A DNA stretch of 64,000 nucleotides from Durusdinium trenchii. Lineage: Eukaryota > Sar > Dinophyceae > Suessiales > Symbiodiniaceae. Made by a program: the position numbers and the translations under genes. Within the stretch, counting starts at the first letter, position 1, and every line of letters begins with the position of its first letter. Of this stretch, positions 1 to 10,531 are shown piece by piece. Under the pieces are notes generated by a model. That model worked only from the letters and a program-made list of their open reading frames with translations, was not told the DNA's origin and searched no databases. The stretch covers positions 100,265 through 164,264 of the forward strand of contig CAXAMN010013903.1 in NCBI GenBank assembly GCA_963970005.1. The letters are read 5' to 3'.

Positions 1-1
1 G

Positions 2-421
2 CAAAGCTGCGCCAGATCAATAAATCCCGTCTTGCCATTACCAGTTCACCCAATGTTACGAACGCAGGAATCCAACGTCCAAAACATCTTACGCTATCGT
101 CTGCCCCTTACCAACAATACAACCCTTGGTAGAGGGGCGCCCCTCGTGCTTCGTAAACTTTGTATGTTGTGGAGCTCTGCTATGAGGCTCGGGCTCTACG
201 CTCCTCATGTACAGGGCGAAGACGATCGCAGCAACTCGCTGCTTCGCAGGTTTCTTCTGCAGCATGCCCGCAAGAACCGTTGTGAGCTTGTCTCGCCCTC
301 AATTGGCAAAGCTGCTGTCACGCTGCAAAGCGATCTTTTGGTGTGTGTTTCGTTGGACACTGATCACCAAGTCAAGAAAGGAAAGCGTTCACGGACAGTG
401 TCCTTGCTGGTTCTAGGATAG
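2..421 (+). CDS. Possible partial exon, unknown protein
   Basis: A reading frame is open from the left edge of the window to a TAG at about 421, roughly 139 codons. The residue mix is protein-like and mildly basic, with short runs such as LLRRFLLQHARKNRCEL. No domain was recognised. The start is not in the window, so it would be an internal or 3' exon. It is one of few candidates on the plus strand here, and an open frame of this length occurs by chance several times in 64 kb. It may not be a gene. Confidence 0.22.
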   Translation, partial: QSCARSINPVLPLPVHPMLRTQESNVQNILRYRLPLTNNTTLGRGAPLVLRKLCMLWSSAMRLGLYAPHVQGEDDRSNSLLRRFLLQHARKNRCELVSPSIGKAAVTLQSDLLVCVSLDTDHQVKKGKRSRTVSLLVLG

Positions 422-1079
422 AAGAATACCTTCCGAGATGTTCAGACAACACTGCTGTAGGGGCAAAAACAAATCTGGCACCACTCCGGATCGCATGATA
501 TCTAACCGACCATAGTTCCCTTTGTGGCAAGAGTAACAATCACCAGAGGCCAAGCGGCCGACACGCTTGCTCTCCGGGTGGAGATAGCACCCGCGCAAAG
601 CCGTGCAAAAATCAAATCTCCCTGCGCCCAACACCATGAGTGGGTTGGTCTAGCGCAGCACATGCGCGATGTGGCCCGACTTCTTGACCTAAGCCAAGCA
701 ATGGCAGCATAGCGGGCGTCAAACTGTAATGCAACATAGTGCATGTCACCCACGAGTCTCAAATACAAAATGACATACCAAACCCGGTATTGGTTTTCAT
801 CGATACGGTTAGGGGCGCTTCTAGCCGCGCGTGAAGCCCATGAGTAATCACTCTCGCCTAGTGGCTAACTTCGCTGCACCGGTGCGATAGACGCAGTAAG
901 CTGCAAGCACTGCCTCAGTACGATGCTGTGCTATCTGCCGGTAACACCTTCTTTAGACACGATGCATTTGGCAAAATAATCCAAAGAAGACCATGCCCTT
1001 AAAACGAGATGGAACGAAATGGAAAGGAGGACGCAGGAGGAAGACACTGCGCGTCTTCTTAGAATCTTGCCGTACACAC
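422..1079. other. No supported gene
   Basis: Mixed-composition sequence with short overlapping open frames on both strands, about 524-712 plus and 502-768 minus. Neither has a motif or splice sites that let me choose. No tandem repeat or inverted repeat was seen. Confidence 0.4.
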
Positions 1080-1262
1080 CTACGTGTGGCGCGCAAAGTG
1101 CGATTCACCCAAGTGTATCCAAGTTACCACAGCCAGTGATACATCTTTTGGAAAATCTCGGTAGAGAAAGTCCAGCACGAAGAAGACACTGAGCGCTTCC
1201 TGGCCACTGACCTGGTTCGCCACCTCCCGTAGCGACTCTGGCGTGTTGCACCATGTGGACAA
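1080..1262 (-). CDS. Possible terminal exon, unknown protein
   Basis: The minus-strand frame reads as natural protein with an amphipathic, aromatic-rich stretch (ALSVFFVLDFLYRDFPKD) and ends at a TAG. It stays open about 30 bases upstream of the first start-like codon, so it could be a 3' exon of a gene whose earlier exons lie to the right, for example the block at 1503-1733. No family was recognised. Support is only residue composition and agreement with the prevailing minus orientation. Confidence 0.3.
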   Translation of the reverse strand: MSTWCNTPESLREVANQVSGQEALSVFFVLDFLYRDFPKDVSLAVVTWIHLGESHFARHT

Positions 1263-1502
1263 ATATATCGTGTGAAAACCATGTGAGCTGCTTCCATCTG
1301 ATTGCAGTCTAGATGTAATTACTCAACATTGAGGCACCCTGTATCAATTCGTCTCGCTTCGCCAGGTTCAAGGTTCTTGCAAGATTTGCATACCAACATA
1401 TCACCGTCTCGGATGCACGCTTTGTAAAGTGTCACTCGTGCAAATCTTGACATCCGATCACGTAACTTGATACCACTATATCCCACGGTTGAAATGCCAT
1501 TA

Positions 1503-1733
1503 TCAAACGTAGTCCATAGTTACCCCCCGCACCTGCCCTGGAGAAAACAGGTGTGAACAAACGCGACCTCGTCGATACGATGAAGGAAACCCGGTCCCTC
1601 CAACTGATTTCAAGAACTGTGCCTGCCACGCGAGTCGCGCCAGCGGCGGGCGGTCGCGCTGGTAGCAATCCAGATAGAGCAACAAGGTGTTCAGCGCGTC
1701 TTCTGCCAACGCAATATCACCGCGCCCCACCAT
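1503..1733 (-). CDS. Possible internal exon, unknown protein
   Basis: A minus-strand frame reads GDIALAEDALNTLLLYLDCY followed by a basic, proline-containing segment. It resembles a helical repeat unit but matches no named family by eye. The frame is open upstream to about 1765, where a TAG could serve as a splice acceptor. The exact 3' limit is unclear, because the protein-like quality fades after about 1600. It could share a gene with the 1080-1262 block. A chance open frame remains possible. Confidence 0.3.
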   Translation of the reverse strand: MVGRGDIALAEDALNTLLLYLDCYQRDRPPLARLAWQAQFLKSVGGTGFPSSYRRGRVCSHLFSPGQVRGVTMDYV

Positions 1734-2325
1734 ATCCGGCGCAAAGTGAAAAAATGGTGAAATATGCCGACTACTCTAAGCTATTGTAATCAGAAAATGT
1801 CTCAGCTTCTAAACCGCGTGTCGCGTTTGACATGCCATTTAGTCCTGATAATTTGGAAGCAGGTCCAGCAACAGGTTTGCAAAATGACTGGCTAAATAGT
1901 TAGGCGGTTTTATGCCATTAGTCTGGCAAAGTGTCGTTGGTCCATGTTGAAAGCTGCTACAACTTCCTGGGTTTTCATTGCATTCATCTGGAGCCGGCTT
2001 GTGGTGGTGCAGTCCAACCCTTCCTACCCGAGAGGGATTTGGGGGATTTGGAAGTAAGAGAAGGATTTTGGAGGGACTTATGCGATTTAGGAAGTTGGAG
2101 AAACCGGTCGTGGATCTTCTGGATCATGGGCCCCACAAACCCCTTCACCTTCCTCCGCCCCCCTTTCGTTCGAGATAGAAACCATGTTCACTGATATCGA
2201 GATAGATTATATATATTGTTAATCTATGGAGTTGGATACTACTGAGTCTACTCTGCTCTACAAAGATTCTGCTCTACAATCACTCGTCAACTCTGAAACT
2301 TCTTGGAAAAAAAGGTTTGCGCTGG
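1734..2325. other. No supported gene
   Basis: AT-richer spacer with a TA-rich patch near 2200-2222. No motif, repeat or convincing open frame was seen. Confidence 0.4.
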
Positions 2326-2376
2326 TTTGCACATATACACTTGCACATGTGCACTTGCACTGTGCACTTGCACGAA
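2326..2376. repeat. Degenerate TTGCAC tandem repeat
   Basis: Four to five spaced copies of the core CACTTGCAC or TTGCACATG lie in about 50 bases. It overlaps the 3' flank of the possible exon to the right. Confidence 0.6.
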
Positions 2377-2412
2377 CCTTGCAGCACCTCCACCTGGGAT
2401 CCACTCCACGGA

Positions 2413-2784
2413 TCATTTTTCCACCAAAAAGAAACCGTGGATCCTTCCAGTTCCACACCTGCGTTCGCTCGCCGCCCCGAACCTTTCGGCACCGAACGGC
2501 GGCCGAAAGGAGTGCCGGTGTAATTCTGACTCGATGGCGTCCATGTTGACGCTGCCTCCCCCAGCATGGATGCCGACCGGGTCGAACTCGTCACATCTAC
2601 CGGGGTGCCCCTTGTTGAGATAGTCATGGATAATCGAACGGATGGGTTCTTCAATCCCTAGAGTGGCTTTTCTTCGAACTTCGACGAGGGGAAAAACCGT
2701 GCGGAGAGGAGAGATGTGGCGACGAAGCCCACTCGCCTCTTGAGTGCGGGAGAGCGTGAGCAGCGTGAGGAGGAGTCCATACAA
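2413..2784 (-). CDS. Possible exon, unknown protein
   Basis: The minus-strand frame is open for 124 codons and reads naturally, for example VEVRRKATLGIEEPIRSII and GRCDEFDPVGIHAGGG, before a TAG-type stop. An in-frame TAG about 25 bases upstream means the exon must begin near 2790 or at an internal AG. AG sites after pyrimidine runs occur near 2740 and 2690. No family was recognised. The composition is GC-rich with balanced charge, unlike the flanking repeats. Confidence 0.35.
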   Translation of the reverse strand: MYGLLLTLLTLSRTQEASGLRRHISPLRTVFPLVEVRRKATLGIEEPIRSIIHDYLNKGHPGRCDEFDPVGIHAGGGSVNMDAIESELHRHSFRPPFGAERFGAASERRCGTGRIHGFFLVEK

Positions 2785-3071
2785 GGGGTACCTCTAGCGA
2801 GCCCGCGACCCCGGCACTGGACGGTCGGTACATACATGTCTGACATCCGCGCCGAGGAAGAGGGGTTCGGACTGGGGCTGCGGCCCTGCGGCAAATGGCA
2901 TGGCTTGTTTCTGATATGGACATCACGGACTTCCAGCAAGCCCATGTTGTTTTTCTCCTAATATATGAGTCCCTAGTCCGTTCTCTTTTCACTTGTCCGT
3001 ACGGTCGGCTGGTGTGGTGTAATCGTGTAAAAATAGTTGTTTTTCCCGCATTGGTTCAATGAGAGTTAATT

Positions 3072-3189
3072 GGCTCCCTGATCCAATCATGGAAGTGGAG
3101 TTCACCACCTGTTTGTAGAGGAAGATGGTCAACTAAGATCATTTGAGGGGCCATGCCATCCACTTCCATTTGTTTTGGGGGAGTGTATG
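3072..3189. mobile_element. Family E inverted-repeat element
   Basis: The left arm ends in ATGGAAGTGGAG (to about 3100) and the right arm carries CCACTTCCATT (3160-3170) followed by GGGGGAGTGTA. The centre contains CCTGTTTGTAGAGGAAG, shared with the copy at 15021. The outer part of the left arm is more worn than in other copies. No open reading frame spans the element, so it is a nonautonomous, MITE-like unit. Confidence 0.7.
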
Positions 3190-4300
3190 TGTTCAATCAA
3201 CAAAATATTGATCGATAAAGTTTTGGGTTTCAAACAAGGGTACGGGGTCGGTACGTATCTTTGTACGTGACAAGTTACGGCCCTGTTTGTCCAAGCTAGT
3301 CCGACGAGGACCAGTGCATTGCCACACACTCGGTGCGTCATCATGAGATCCAACTTTGGACAGTTTGGGGTCCATGTGGACCAGTGCGCGATTTCATCCA
3401 AATATTATAAGTTCATTGCGGTGGATTTCACACATACGGGCTTCCATCAACAGGTGTGGAATGGTGTGCTTGCACACCTTTCCAGGTGGGCGTGCAACCC
3501 GCGGGGTGCATGGTGCGATCCTTCCGCCCGCTCCTTTGAGTGGATGAAGATGATGAACTTTCTGAAACCATGTGGGATCCACTGCCGCCCTCTGAGAACC
3601 AGAGGTTGAAGAACCCATTCGTTGGACTATCGCAGTTTGGGTACCCCAGGTTATGGGAACCATATAGGACCTGGGGAACCATATAGGACCCAAACTTGCA
3701 ATACCTAATAATATTCTATAGTTAAATCTGTTCTTCATGGTGCTGATGGCCACTACGCCAGTATGCCCTCACATCCCATGTCCCATGGTCCCTCTCTTCA
3801 GCCCAAGCATCACAAAGCAGCAGTGCCAGATGCCAGCATGGCCACATCTAGTGGCATTCCCACGTAGCCGCGCTCCGCCCACGCGAACCCTATGGAACCG
3901 TAATTAGACCATTTTGGATGGGATCGAAATGAACAACCCTCTGGGTCTTGTTCCACCGTCGTATGTGTAAGTATGTATCATAGCGGATAAGCATTTCTTT
4001 TCCAATCTATCTCTTTGTATGCCTTTCAGATGCAGATTCTGAAGTTTCAGATTCTATATGATGATGATATATACGTATATGTTCATCTAGTCTGAATCTG
4101 ACAAAAAGCGCCGTCCCACGCAGCCGACGTGCAGCTGAAGCTTCCCTTGAGGATCCAAGAGATCCTGTGCCCTGGAGCCCAGTGGCCCTTGAGAGTTTCT
4201 CACAAAGCAGGCGAAACGAAAAAGACATCTCGGAGAGCCCACCGACCGGAGTGGAAGATCGGATCACTACAGCAACTGCAAATACTTCCTTAATCTTCCT
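3190..4300. other. Mostly noncoding, one weak minus-strand frame
   Basis: A fold-back lies at 3636-3695: GTTTGGGT pairs with ACCCAAAC, and GGGAACCATATAGGACC occurs twice inside it. A minus-strand frame at 4007-4267 reads fairly naturally (MIRSSTPVGGLSEMSFSFRL) but has no other support. Nothing else was seen. Confidence 0.4.
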
Positions 4301-4317
4301 TACATAATGTGGACCGA

Positions 4318-4715
4318 TCAGTTCTTGTTGTTGTTGCTGCTGTTGTTAATGTTGTTCTTGCGCTTGTTCTTGTTCTTGTTGTTGATTTTGCGTTTGTTCT
4401 TGTTCTTGTTCTTGTTGTTGATCTTGTGCTTGTGCTTGTTATTGTTATTGTTGGTGTTGTTCTTGTTCTTGTTCTCGTTGTTGACCTTGTGCTTGTTACT
4501 GTTCTTGTTCTTGTTGTTGATCTTGTGCTTGTGATTGTTCTTGCGCTTGTGATTGTTTTTGTTATTGTTGTTGATCTTGTGCTTGTTATTGTTGTTATTG
4601 TTCTTGTTCTTGCTCTTGTTGTTGATCTTGCGCCTGTTATTGTATTTGTTCTTGTTGTTGTTGTTCTTGTTCTTGTTCGTGTTCTGGTTTTTCTTGTTAT
4701 TGTTATTGTTGTTGT
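4318..4715. repeat. TTGTTC/TTGTTG low-complexity tract
   Basis: About 400 bases of irregular trinucleotide-like units (TTG, TTC) on the plus strand, almost without A and with few C. Read on the minus strand it gives Asn, Lys and Thr runs. These frames are long only because the repeat lacks stop codons in several frames, so I do not call a gene. Confidence 0.85.
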
Positions 4716-4779
4716 TACGGATCGGAGCGGAGTAACGGAGCATCGGAGCGAGGACGAATATGAGGACACAGTTTGCAAC

Positions 4780-5173
4780 CGCTCTGTGGCTTTGTGTTTG
4801 TGGTTGTGTGCTTGTGGTTGTGTGCTTGTTGTTGTGTGTTTGTGGTTGTGTTTGTGGTTGTGTGTTTGTTGTTGTGTGTTTGTGGTTGTGTTTGTGGTTG
4901 TGTGCTTGTGGTTGTGTGTTTGTTGTTGTGTGTTTGTGGTTGTGTTTGTGGTTGTGTGCTTGTGGTTGTGTTTGTGGTTGTGTTTGTTGTTGTGCTTGTG
5001 GTTGTGTGCTTGTTGTTGTGTGTTTGTGGTTGTGTTTGTGGTTGTGTGTTTGTTGTTGTGTGTTTGTGGTTGTGTTTGTGGTTGTGTCTGTGGTTGTGTG
5101 CTTGTGGTTGTGTTTGTGGTTGTGTTTGTTGTTGTGTTTGTGGTTGTGTGTTTGTGGTTGTGTGTTTGTGGTT
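4780..5173. repeat. Minisatellite of GTGTTTGTGGTTGT units
   Basis: About 30 near-identical 12-14 base units alternate TTTGTGGTTGTG and TTTGTTGTTGTG, with CTTGTGG variants. It follows the preceding tract after a short unique spacer (4716-4779). The plus strand is almost pure T and G. Apparent Thr/Asn/His/Lys frames on the minus strand are repeat artefacts. Confidence 0.9.
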
Positions 5174-5263
5174 GAGGTCCGGCAGGGAACACTGTGCGTG
5201 GATGGTCGTGGTTGAAGTCCGGCAGGGAACACTGGGCGTGGATGGTCGTGGTTGAGGTCCGGC
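5174..5263. repeat. 40-bp tandem duplication
   Basis: Two full 40-base units begin GAGGTCCGGC and GAAGTCCGGC at 5174 and 5214, with a third partial unit at 5254. It abuts the T/G tract and is followed by a purine-rich stretch (GGAGGAGAAGGACGAGGAG) to about 5325. Confidence 0.85.
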
Positions 5264-5325
5264 GGAGGAGAAGGACGAGGAGGAGAAGGACGAGGAGAAG
5301 AAGGAGGAAAAGGAGATGGGGCTGA

Positions 5326-7349
5326 CATAGTATCTAACAAACCTCACCTGACAGGTGGGGAAAAACACGTCTTAAATGCATGTTGCTCTGGATCAAAAAC
5401 AAAATGGAATGCCCATAGACGCTGTTTGGGTTCTTTATCTTGGAGGGTTTTGATACGTTTTGATCAAGAGGACCTTATTCAGGTTACTTTGACCGCATCT
5501 CCTTCACTGAAAACATCCCCCCCCCACAGAATCATTCGCTTTCGAATCGATATCAAAAGCTCTTTCGCCTCTTTGGTGCTTCTCATCCTTCGATGCCGTG
5601 ACCCCCAGAGGGTCCAATCCTTTTGGAGGACCGAGGACCGTCACCGAGACGATGCACCGAGACGCCGTTCGCGTTCCGGTCCGCCCGCTCGAAGAACCGA
5701 CGCAGCCTGCCGCGCAGCGAGGAGGCAACGGGAGCCCGAGCGGAAGGAGGTCGGGCCCGGAAGTCGGGCCGCGGAAGAAGACGGGTCCATTTGGGGGGGT
5801 AGATCCCATGACTCCCATGACCATGAAGAGATGATAGTAAGGGCCTTGCTCAAAGAAGTGATAGGTTGGGCCTTGCACTTTCTGAAATCATGGTTATGTG
5901 GAGTGAGTGAAAACCACCTATCTGTCTGAAGGATGGTGGAGTTCAGTCGCACCGGTCGCAAAGGTCCAGTCAAATCATATCTTGTTCATTCTTTTTCCCT
6001 GAGTCCCCCACATGATTCCAGGACCAGCGCCATGTCCAGAGGAGAGAACCTCCCGGCACAGGGCCTCAGGATGAGCTTTTTCTACTCCGAAGGTCTTTCC
6101 ACAGTAGGGTGGTAGGTGCCCCATCTGCAAAACCGTCTGTTCTTGCGGCGGTTTTGGTTTCTCACTTGGAGATAAACTGAAATTTCGATCTGAGTCGCTT
6201 CCAGTCTTGTTTCTAGATTCCAAGCTCACTATGGTGTACGCCAAAGGTACCAGGCGAAAAATGCTGGGATATCCGGTGTACTTGCCGGGGATCCATCTGT
6301 TTGGGTCCGTTTGGTCTAGATCAGCGCCGCCAAAGTTGAACAGAACAGTCAACTTTTACTTGCAAGGGTAGACCCCATGTTATTTTGCCTCCTATCCTAT
6401 GGCCATACAACCACTGCTCAATGGGATGGAGAGACTATGTACGATCTCGGTGATTGACTAAACCCCCAAGAGAAAAGTCTGCCAGCACCGACACGCTTTT
6501 CTGTGTCCAATGTGGTCTACTCGTTTGTCTCTTGCTTCCAGGCTTCATCCAGCAAACCTGGAATGAATTCCGTGTCCGGCGTGGTGGCGCGCGGCTCGGT
6601 GAGCGCGAAATGCACCGAGAGCGTGCCAAGGATGTCTTCCACCCGAATGTTTCCACCTGTCAAAACAAAACCCAGTGGCTCAGACCACAGGGACACGAAC
6701 GTTGAATACACCTGGACACCTGTCATCCTTGGTTCTTGAGAGAGTGATCCACAAGGGTTCTCCAAGGCGCTGGTCTTCTTCAGTTTGCTGTGTGTCAAGA
6801 AACCCAATGTAAATATGTATAAATCTGTATAAATATCCCCCCATATGGAGCATCACGGGGATTTCTAAACGGTGAAAATAGAAAAACAAGTACCAGCACC
6901 CGACTCTACAGGTCTCCTCTGGAGGCTTTTGTAGACTTAAAAGTCGCAGGTGGTGACCTGTGAAGTCGGGTCATGGTATATATTGAAAGGGATTTGCAGT
7001 CAATGGTTCTAAGCTGATGCTCACACTCAAAGTTCAATATTCAACTGCTCCTCGACTCTATCTGCTTGGGCCATGTATGTGCGGCCATAACCATGACTCT
7101 ATCACTCGATGACCCTAACGCATTGGTCATGTTGACCACGGCTTCTTTCCTCAAGAAAAGTGGATTGAAGGAGTTGGTACAGGTCTACGGCGAAGAACAT
7201 CGACATTCCAACAAATTTCCCCACCCTGGCCCTTGCAAAACCATGGCAAACAAAAACACCATTCCATTCTTTCGATCTTGTACCTCGAGATTCTGTTGAG
7301 AACTTCCCTCCACCCTGGGCCACCCTCAGTTTGTCTCCTCCCTGCCCAC
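5326..7349. other. Gene-poor stretch
   Basis: About 2 kb with several short overlapping frames on both strands. The longest plus frame (5252-5929) starts inside the purine tract and is not convincing. No inverted-repeat element was recognised. Sequence near 7233-7349 belongs to the 3' flank or intron of the EF-hand exon. Confidence 0.4.
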
Positions 7350-7497
7350 CTTGTTCTGCCGCCGTGCGGTACAGAGCTAAGGCCTGCGTCGGCAGAACGC
7401 CACCGGCGCTGCGCTGCAGCGCTGCAGCGAACTCGGGAGCGCTCACACGACCATCACCATCCCTGCGAGGAGCACGTGCGAGGAGGGCGTCGTGGAG
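7350..7497 (-). CDS. EF-hand domain exon, calcium-binding family
   Basis: This 148-base minus-strand exon reads LHDALLARAP, then RRDGDGRVSAPEF, then a helix-like AAALQRSAGGV. The middle part fits a 12-residue EF-hand loop: Asp at positions 3 and 5, Gly at 6, Val at 8, Glu at 12. Position 1 is Arg instead of Asp, so calcium binding could be weakened. Likely borders are AG before CTCCACG at 7497 and GTGGGC after 7350. In the EF-hand family this motif pairs with a second one, probably in another exon that I did not find. A damaged paralogue of this exon and part of its upstream intron lies near 53.3 kb. Confidence 0.6.
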
Positions 7498-7529
7498 CTT
7501 GGAGACGTCGTGACGTTGTCAGAGTAGAT

Positions 7530-7618
7530 GGCACAGTCTCCAAGTTTGGTGGTTTAGATGGACCCCCATCTGTCTAAGACATCTTGGGGGTGGAACCATC
7601 TATACTCCGAAACCACTG
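7530..7618 (-). mobile_element. Family C element in the upstream intron of the EF-hand exon
   Basis: On the minus strand it begins CAGTGGTTTCGGAG, contains CCAAGATGTCTTAGACA and ATGGGGGTCC, and ends near GTGCC. The same blocks occur at 11340-11433 (plus) and, more diverged, at 53401-53475. It lies about 33 bases upstream of the exon acceptor. Confidence 0.65.
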
Positions 7619-7826
7619 TATGTCTCGTGTACTATGAGTATGTGATGCTGCTTGCTGTACTATCTCTCATGTACTCAACCTGGTCGCGACATGTCGTGCC
7701 CTGGATTTTAGTGCCAAAACACCCCAAAGATGAGTCAAATGTCCTATCAAAAGGTTCCAGGGTCATGTCTGGGTTCTGGGAGATCAGTGATATCAGGAAA
7801 TCGCTCGTCAGAAACGATCAACCAGC

Positions 7827-7914
7827 TTCTTCAAAGTGACCTTTTGAAGGTTCCTAAGTGACCCTTAGGAGGCTTAAGTGACCTCAAACCAGGTCATCAA
7901 AAGGTCACTTCTTC
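7827..7914. mobile_element. Family D inverted-repeat element
   Basis: Left end TTCTTCAAAGTGACCTTTTG and right end ATCAAAAGGTCACTTCTT are inverted copies. The centre has AGTGACCTCAAACCAGGTCA, which appears inverted in the copy at 15686-15777. Confidence 0.7.
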
Positions 7915-9134
7915 ACGTTGACACAGCCAGTCTCAGAAACAGCAAAAGCGATGATCCGTAGAGGCTCCTTTGGGAGTAGACTGTGGCAACGGTCCGTATT
8001 CCATCTGCATGAGGATGATTCTGCTTGTGGATAGGTCGAAACCCCTGGGGTTTCACCAAACCCGCCGGGCTCACCAAACCCCCGGGCTCGACTGCGCCAG
8101 CCATGCTGGAAGCATCACCTGATTCTTACCGTCCATCGGCCCCGGTCGATCAGCTTCGACGCCCAATAGCCCCTTCCTGGTTGTTCCAATATCATTCAGG
8201 CCCTTTAGTGACCTCTTCGTTTCATACCTTCTTTGTCTGATCCACCCACATTCAGGCAGCTACTAAGACAATATGGTGCCAGCTTGAGCTCCTTTACATT
8301 GGGAAGTGGCTGTTGAAACATCCATGGATGTTCCATGTTTCGCACCCAAGCTCTCCCCCAGAAAGATGCGAAGTCTCTCCCCAGTTCCTCCCCCCAGATG
8401 AAAAAGGATTTCTCTCTTGAAATGGAGGGGAAGTGATTCATCAAGAGTCTACATTACTTCTTGTCCGTCCGGGTCCTTATCTCGGATCCAAGGATCGGGT
8501 CCAGCAACTCCAAAGTGCCGCGGAGCGTCGCATCCGCCTCCAACACGCCTCCAACACGCATCGGGCAGTGGGCGTGGTGCTCGTTTGGTTCTGGAAACCG
8601 AAGCCGCGGTTTGTTCCCAAGATCCAGCCACGTTCTCCACCCGTGGTCAGGTGAGTTCGGAGGGTTTGAGATGAGGAATCCCCGAAAATGCTGGAAAATC
8701 CGAACCTCCTGACATATCAGGGTCAAACAAGTCAACAGTTTCCAGATGCGGAGATTGGCATCGGGACGGATGATTCCATCCAGCAATCGAATCGGTCTGA
8801 GTCGATCGTAGGTGGCCTTGGGCTGTGCGGTTCAGGAATGGTGAGGATCAAAGTCAGGCAACCGTGGGGTCTTGTCACCAACTGATCCCTATAGGGCTGG
8901 CCCTGCCTGCCGTTTCAAAGATGGGACAGGGGTGGGTGGGTGGTGGTGCCGCGGCCTAAGCACCGAAGCTGAGGAGATGGGAACAGGAGCCCGGATGGGG
9001 ACGAGCTCTCTGAAGAGTTTGTGACGGACGCTCTCTGCTTTGACGGTAGATCGGTCGGGGAGGGTCTGGGCCATCAGGTCTGGCGCAACCGACAGGTGTA
9101 GAACTCGGAAGAACCATGAAACCCTTCCGGGTAT
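7915..9134. other. No supported gene
   Basis: A family B end fragment (ATCAAGAGTCTACATTA) lies at 8439-8455. Short frames near 8449-8786 overlap on both strands and none stands out. GGTGGG runs are near 8935. Confidence 0.4.
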
Positions 9135-9139
9135 ATATG

Positions 9140-9225
9140 TTCAAGTGCAGATCTAGTTCAGAATCCAGTTCAAGTTCCATGTTCAGAATCTAGTTCAAGT
9201 TCTGAACTCTAGATTGCAGGGGGTT
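9140..9225. repeat. CTAGTTCAGAATCCAGTTCAAG imperfect repeats
   Basis: Related units built on GTTCAGAATC and GTTCAAGTTC recur three to four times, and again as CAAGTTCAAGTTC near 9298. The final part folds back, since AGTTCAAGTTCTGAACT is locally palindromic. Confidence 0.6.
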
Positions 9226-9365
9226 GGGACTACACGCCTCGGCCAAACCCAGTCTTTCCACTGTGCAAATGACTGGCTGCCGAAGCTTGGAATGACAAGT
9301 TCAAGTTCAAACTCGAACTGATCCAAAGAAGGCAGTTCAAACCAAAGAAGGCGATTCTACCAGAG

Positions 9366-9448
9366 GTCACAAAGGGGTGGTGTTTAGTCCCATCCAGTGA
9401 GTGGATCATCGGCAACACTAACCTCCATGGATAGCACCCCTTTGAAAC
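9366..9448 (-). mobile_element. Family A element, introner-like
   Basis: The inverted ends are GTCACAAAGGGGTGG and GCACCCCTTTGAAAC. Between them lie AGTCCCATCCAGTGAGTGGAT and ACCTCCATGGATAG, shared with the 11958 copy. On the minus strand the unit holds ATGGAG followed by GTTAGT, a good donor-like site. A coding-like frame runs into this border from 9449-9633, so the element could act as an intron. Confidence 0.75.
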
Positions 9449-9633
9449 TCTTGGTACAGTGGCAAACCAATCGCACCTCCCAACAACCAAAGCATCTCCT
9501 GGATCAGCCACCCCACGGGTGGCTGAGAGAAAGCCCAGCCACAACCAATCGAACGAACCCAGGCCTTTTCGGCCTCGTCCAAATTTGACTGCAACATCTT
9601 TAGGATCTGCCCCGATCGCTGGCGTTTTGCCAA
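9449..9633 (-). CDS. Possible exon ending at a family A element
   Basis: The minus-strand frame reads MLQSNLDEAEKAWVRSIGCG and then a tryptophan-rich hydrophobic part (WLIQEMLWLLGGAIGLPLY). It is open well upstream, but two other frames are also open in this GC-rich DNA, so the 5' border is uncertain. At its 3' side the frame enters the family A element, where ATGGAG then GTTAGT may be the donor. No family was identified, and the hydrophobic part could be a membrane segment. Confidence 0.4.
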
Positions 9634-10300
9634 AACAGGACTCCCTCGGACGTCCGCCTGCGAAGAGCTGCGAGGCCATGCGCCGGTGGAAGCTCGCGTG
9701 GAGGCCTCACTTGGGACGGCGAGCGATCCCCACCGTGCGGAGGGCCGCGAATGGGACGTGAAGCTCCCGCCTCCGCCTCCGCGCGACGTGCAACCGGCAA
9801 GCTCGGCGAAAGGGGTTTTTTCTCACCGAAGTGGTGGAAAGGTTTGGGCCAACCGTCTCGCTCTCAGCGCCTCGTCTCCGGCTCTCCGGTCGACTCCTCC
9901 GGCTTGGTTTCTCACCGACTCGCTCTCAGCGACTCGTCTCCGGCTCCGCTCGACTGGTCCGGCTTGGTTTTAGGTCCTTCTTTTGGAGAGGCCGTCGCCG
10001 AAAGCCCCATTTTGGGGTTCTTTGAGGTCAGACCCAAATCTTTGGCCCCCTGATGTTTACTTCCAGGACTTCAAAGAGATCACGAAATGCTTCCAGGACT
10101 TCAAAGAGGTCAGTCACTTGAATATGAGACTTTAAAAGGGTCAGTACCATCAAAGGTCCTGCTGCTTGATGTGATTCTTTGCACTTAAAACTTGGGGGGA
10201 TTCCTGTGAGAGTTGCATTCTTCCAACAGGCTGGGTCTTTTTTCATCTAATCCCACCCCGGAGGTTCTTTCGGCATGGAAGACCATCACACAAGTCTGGG
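9634..10300. other. No supported gene; direct repeat inside
   Basis: GC-rich sequence with all frames partly open. A 19-base unit TTCCAGGACTTCAAAGAG occurs twice, at about 10061 and 10091. Family D-like words (GAGGTCA, AGTCACTT) are scattered nearby. Confidence 0.45.
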
Positions 10301-10531
10301 CTAATCCCACGCCAATTTAACCCCATCTCCGAAAATGTCTGTAGTTTCCAAGCAATCCCACTTCTCCAGTCGCGGAGTCCAAACAAAAAGACACCTCCAA
10401 AAAGAAGCGGGTCGCAGCGGACCCGTGCCCACGGTGCGCGCCTTGCTTGTGACTGAAGCGGACCTGAGAGTTGAGAGCACAGTCCGCCCGAGTGGGTCAA
10501 TGTCAACATCGGAAATCATGTTGCCAAGCAC
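10301..10531 (-). CDS. Possible exon, unknown protein
   Basis: The minus frame reads VLGNMISDVDIDPLGRTVL and later PRLEKWDCLETTDIFGDG before a TAG. An in-frame stop upstream forces a start near 10540, where AAG and CAG acceptors (TTTGAAG, GGACAG) are available. A GT donor after ACTCTCAG near 10463 would give a shorter exon. No family was recognised. The residue mix and minus orientation are the only support. Confidence 0.35.
   Translation of the reverse strand: MLGNMISDVDIDPLGRTVLSTLRSASVTSKARTVGTGPLRPASFWRCLFVWTPRLEKWDCLETTDIFGDGVKLAWD

Noticed and set aside
1-1900. Bacterial origin of the left end because several frames looked natural
   Set aside because: No ribosome binding site, operon spacing or complete gene; neighbouring sequence grades smoothly into eukaryotic-style DNA.
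4290-5368. Long open frames (up to 340 codons) rich in Asn, Thr, His and Lys on the minus strand and Val/Leu/Cys on the plus strand
   Set aside because: They are produced by the T/G repeat, which lacks stop codons in several frames; no unique protein sequence extends on either side.
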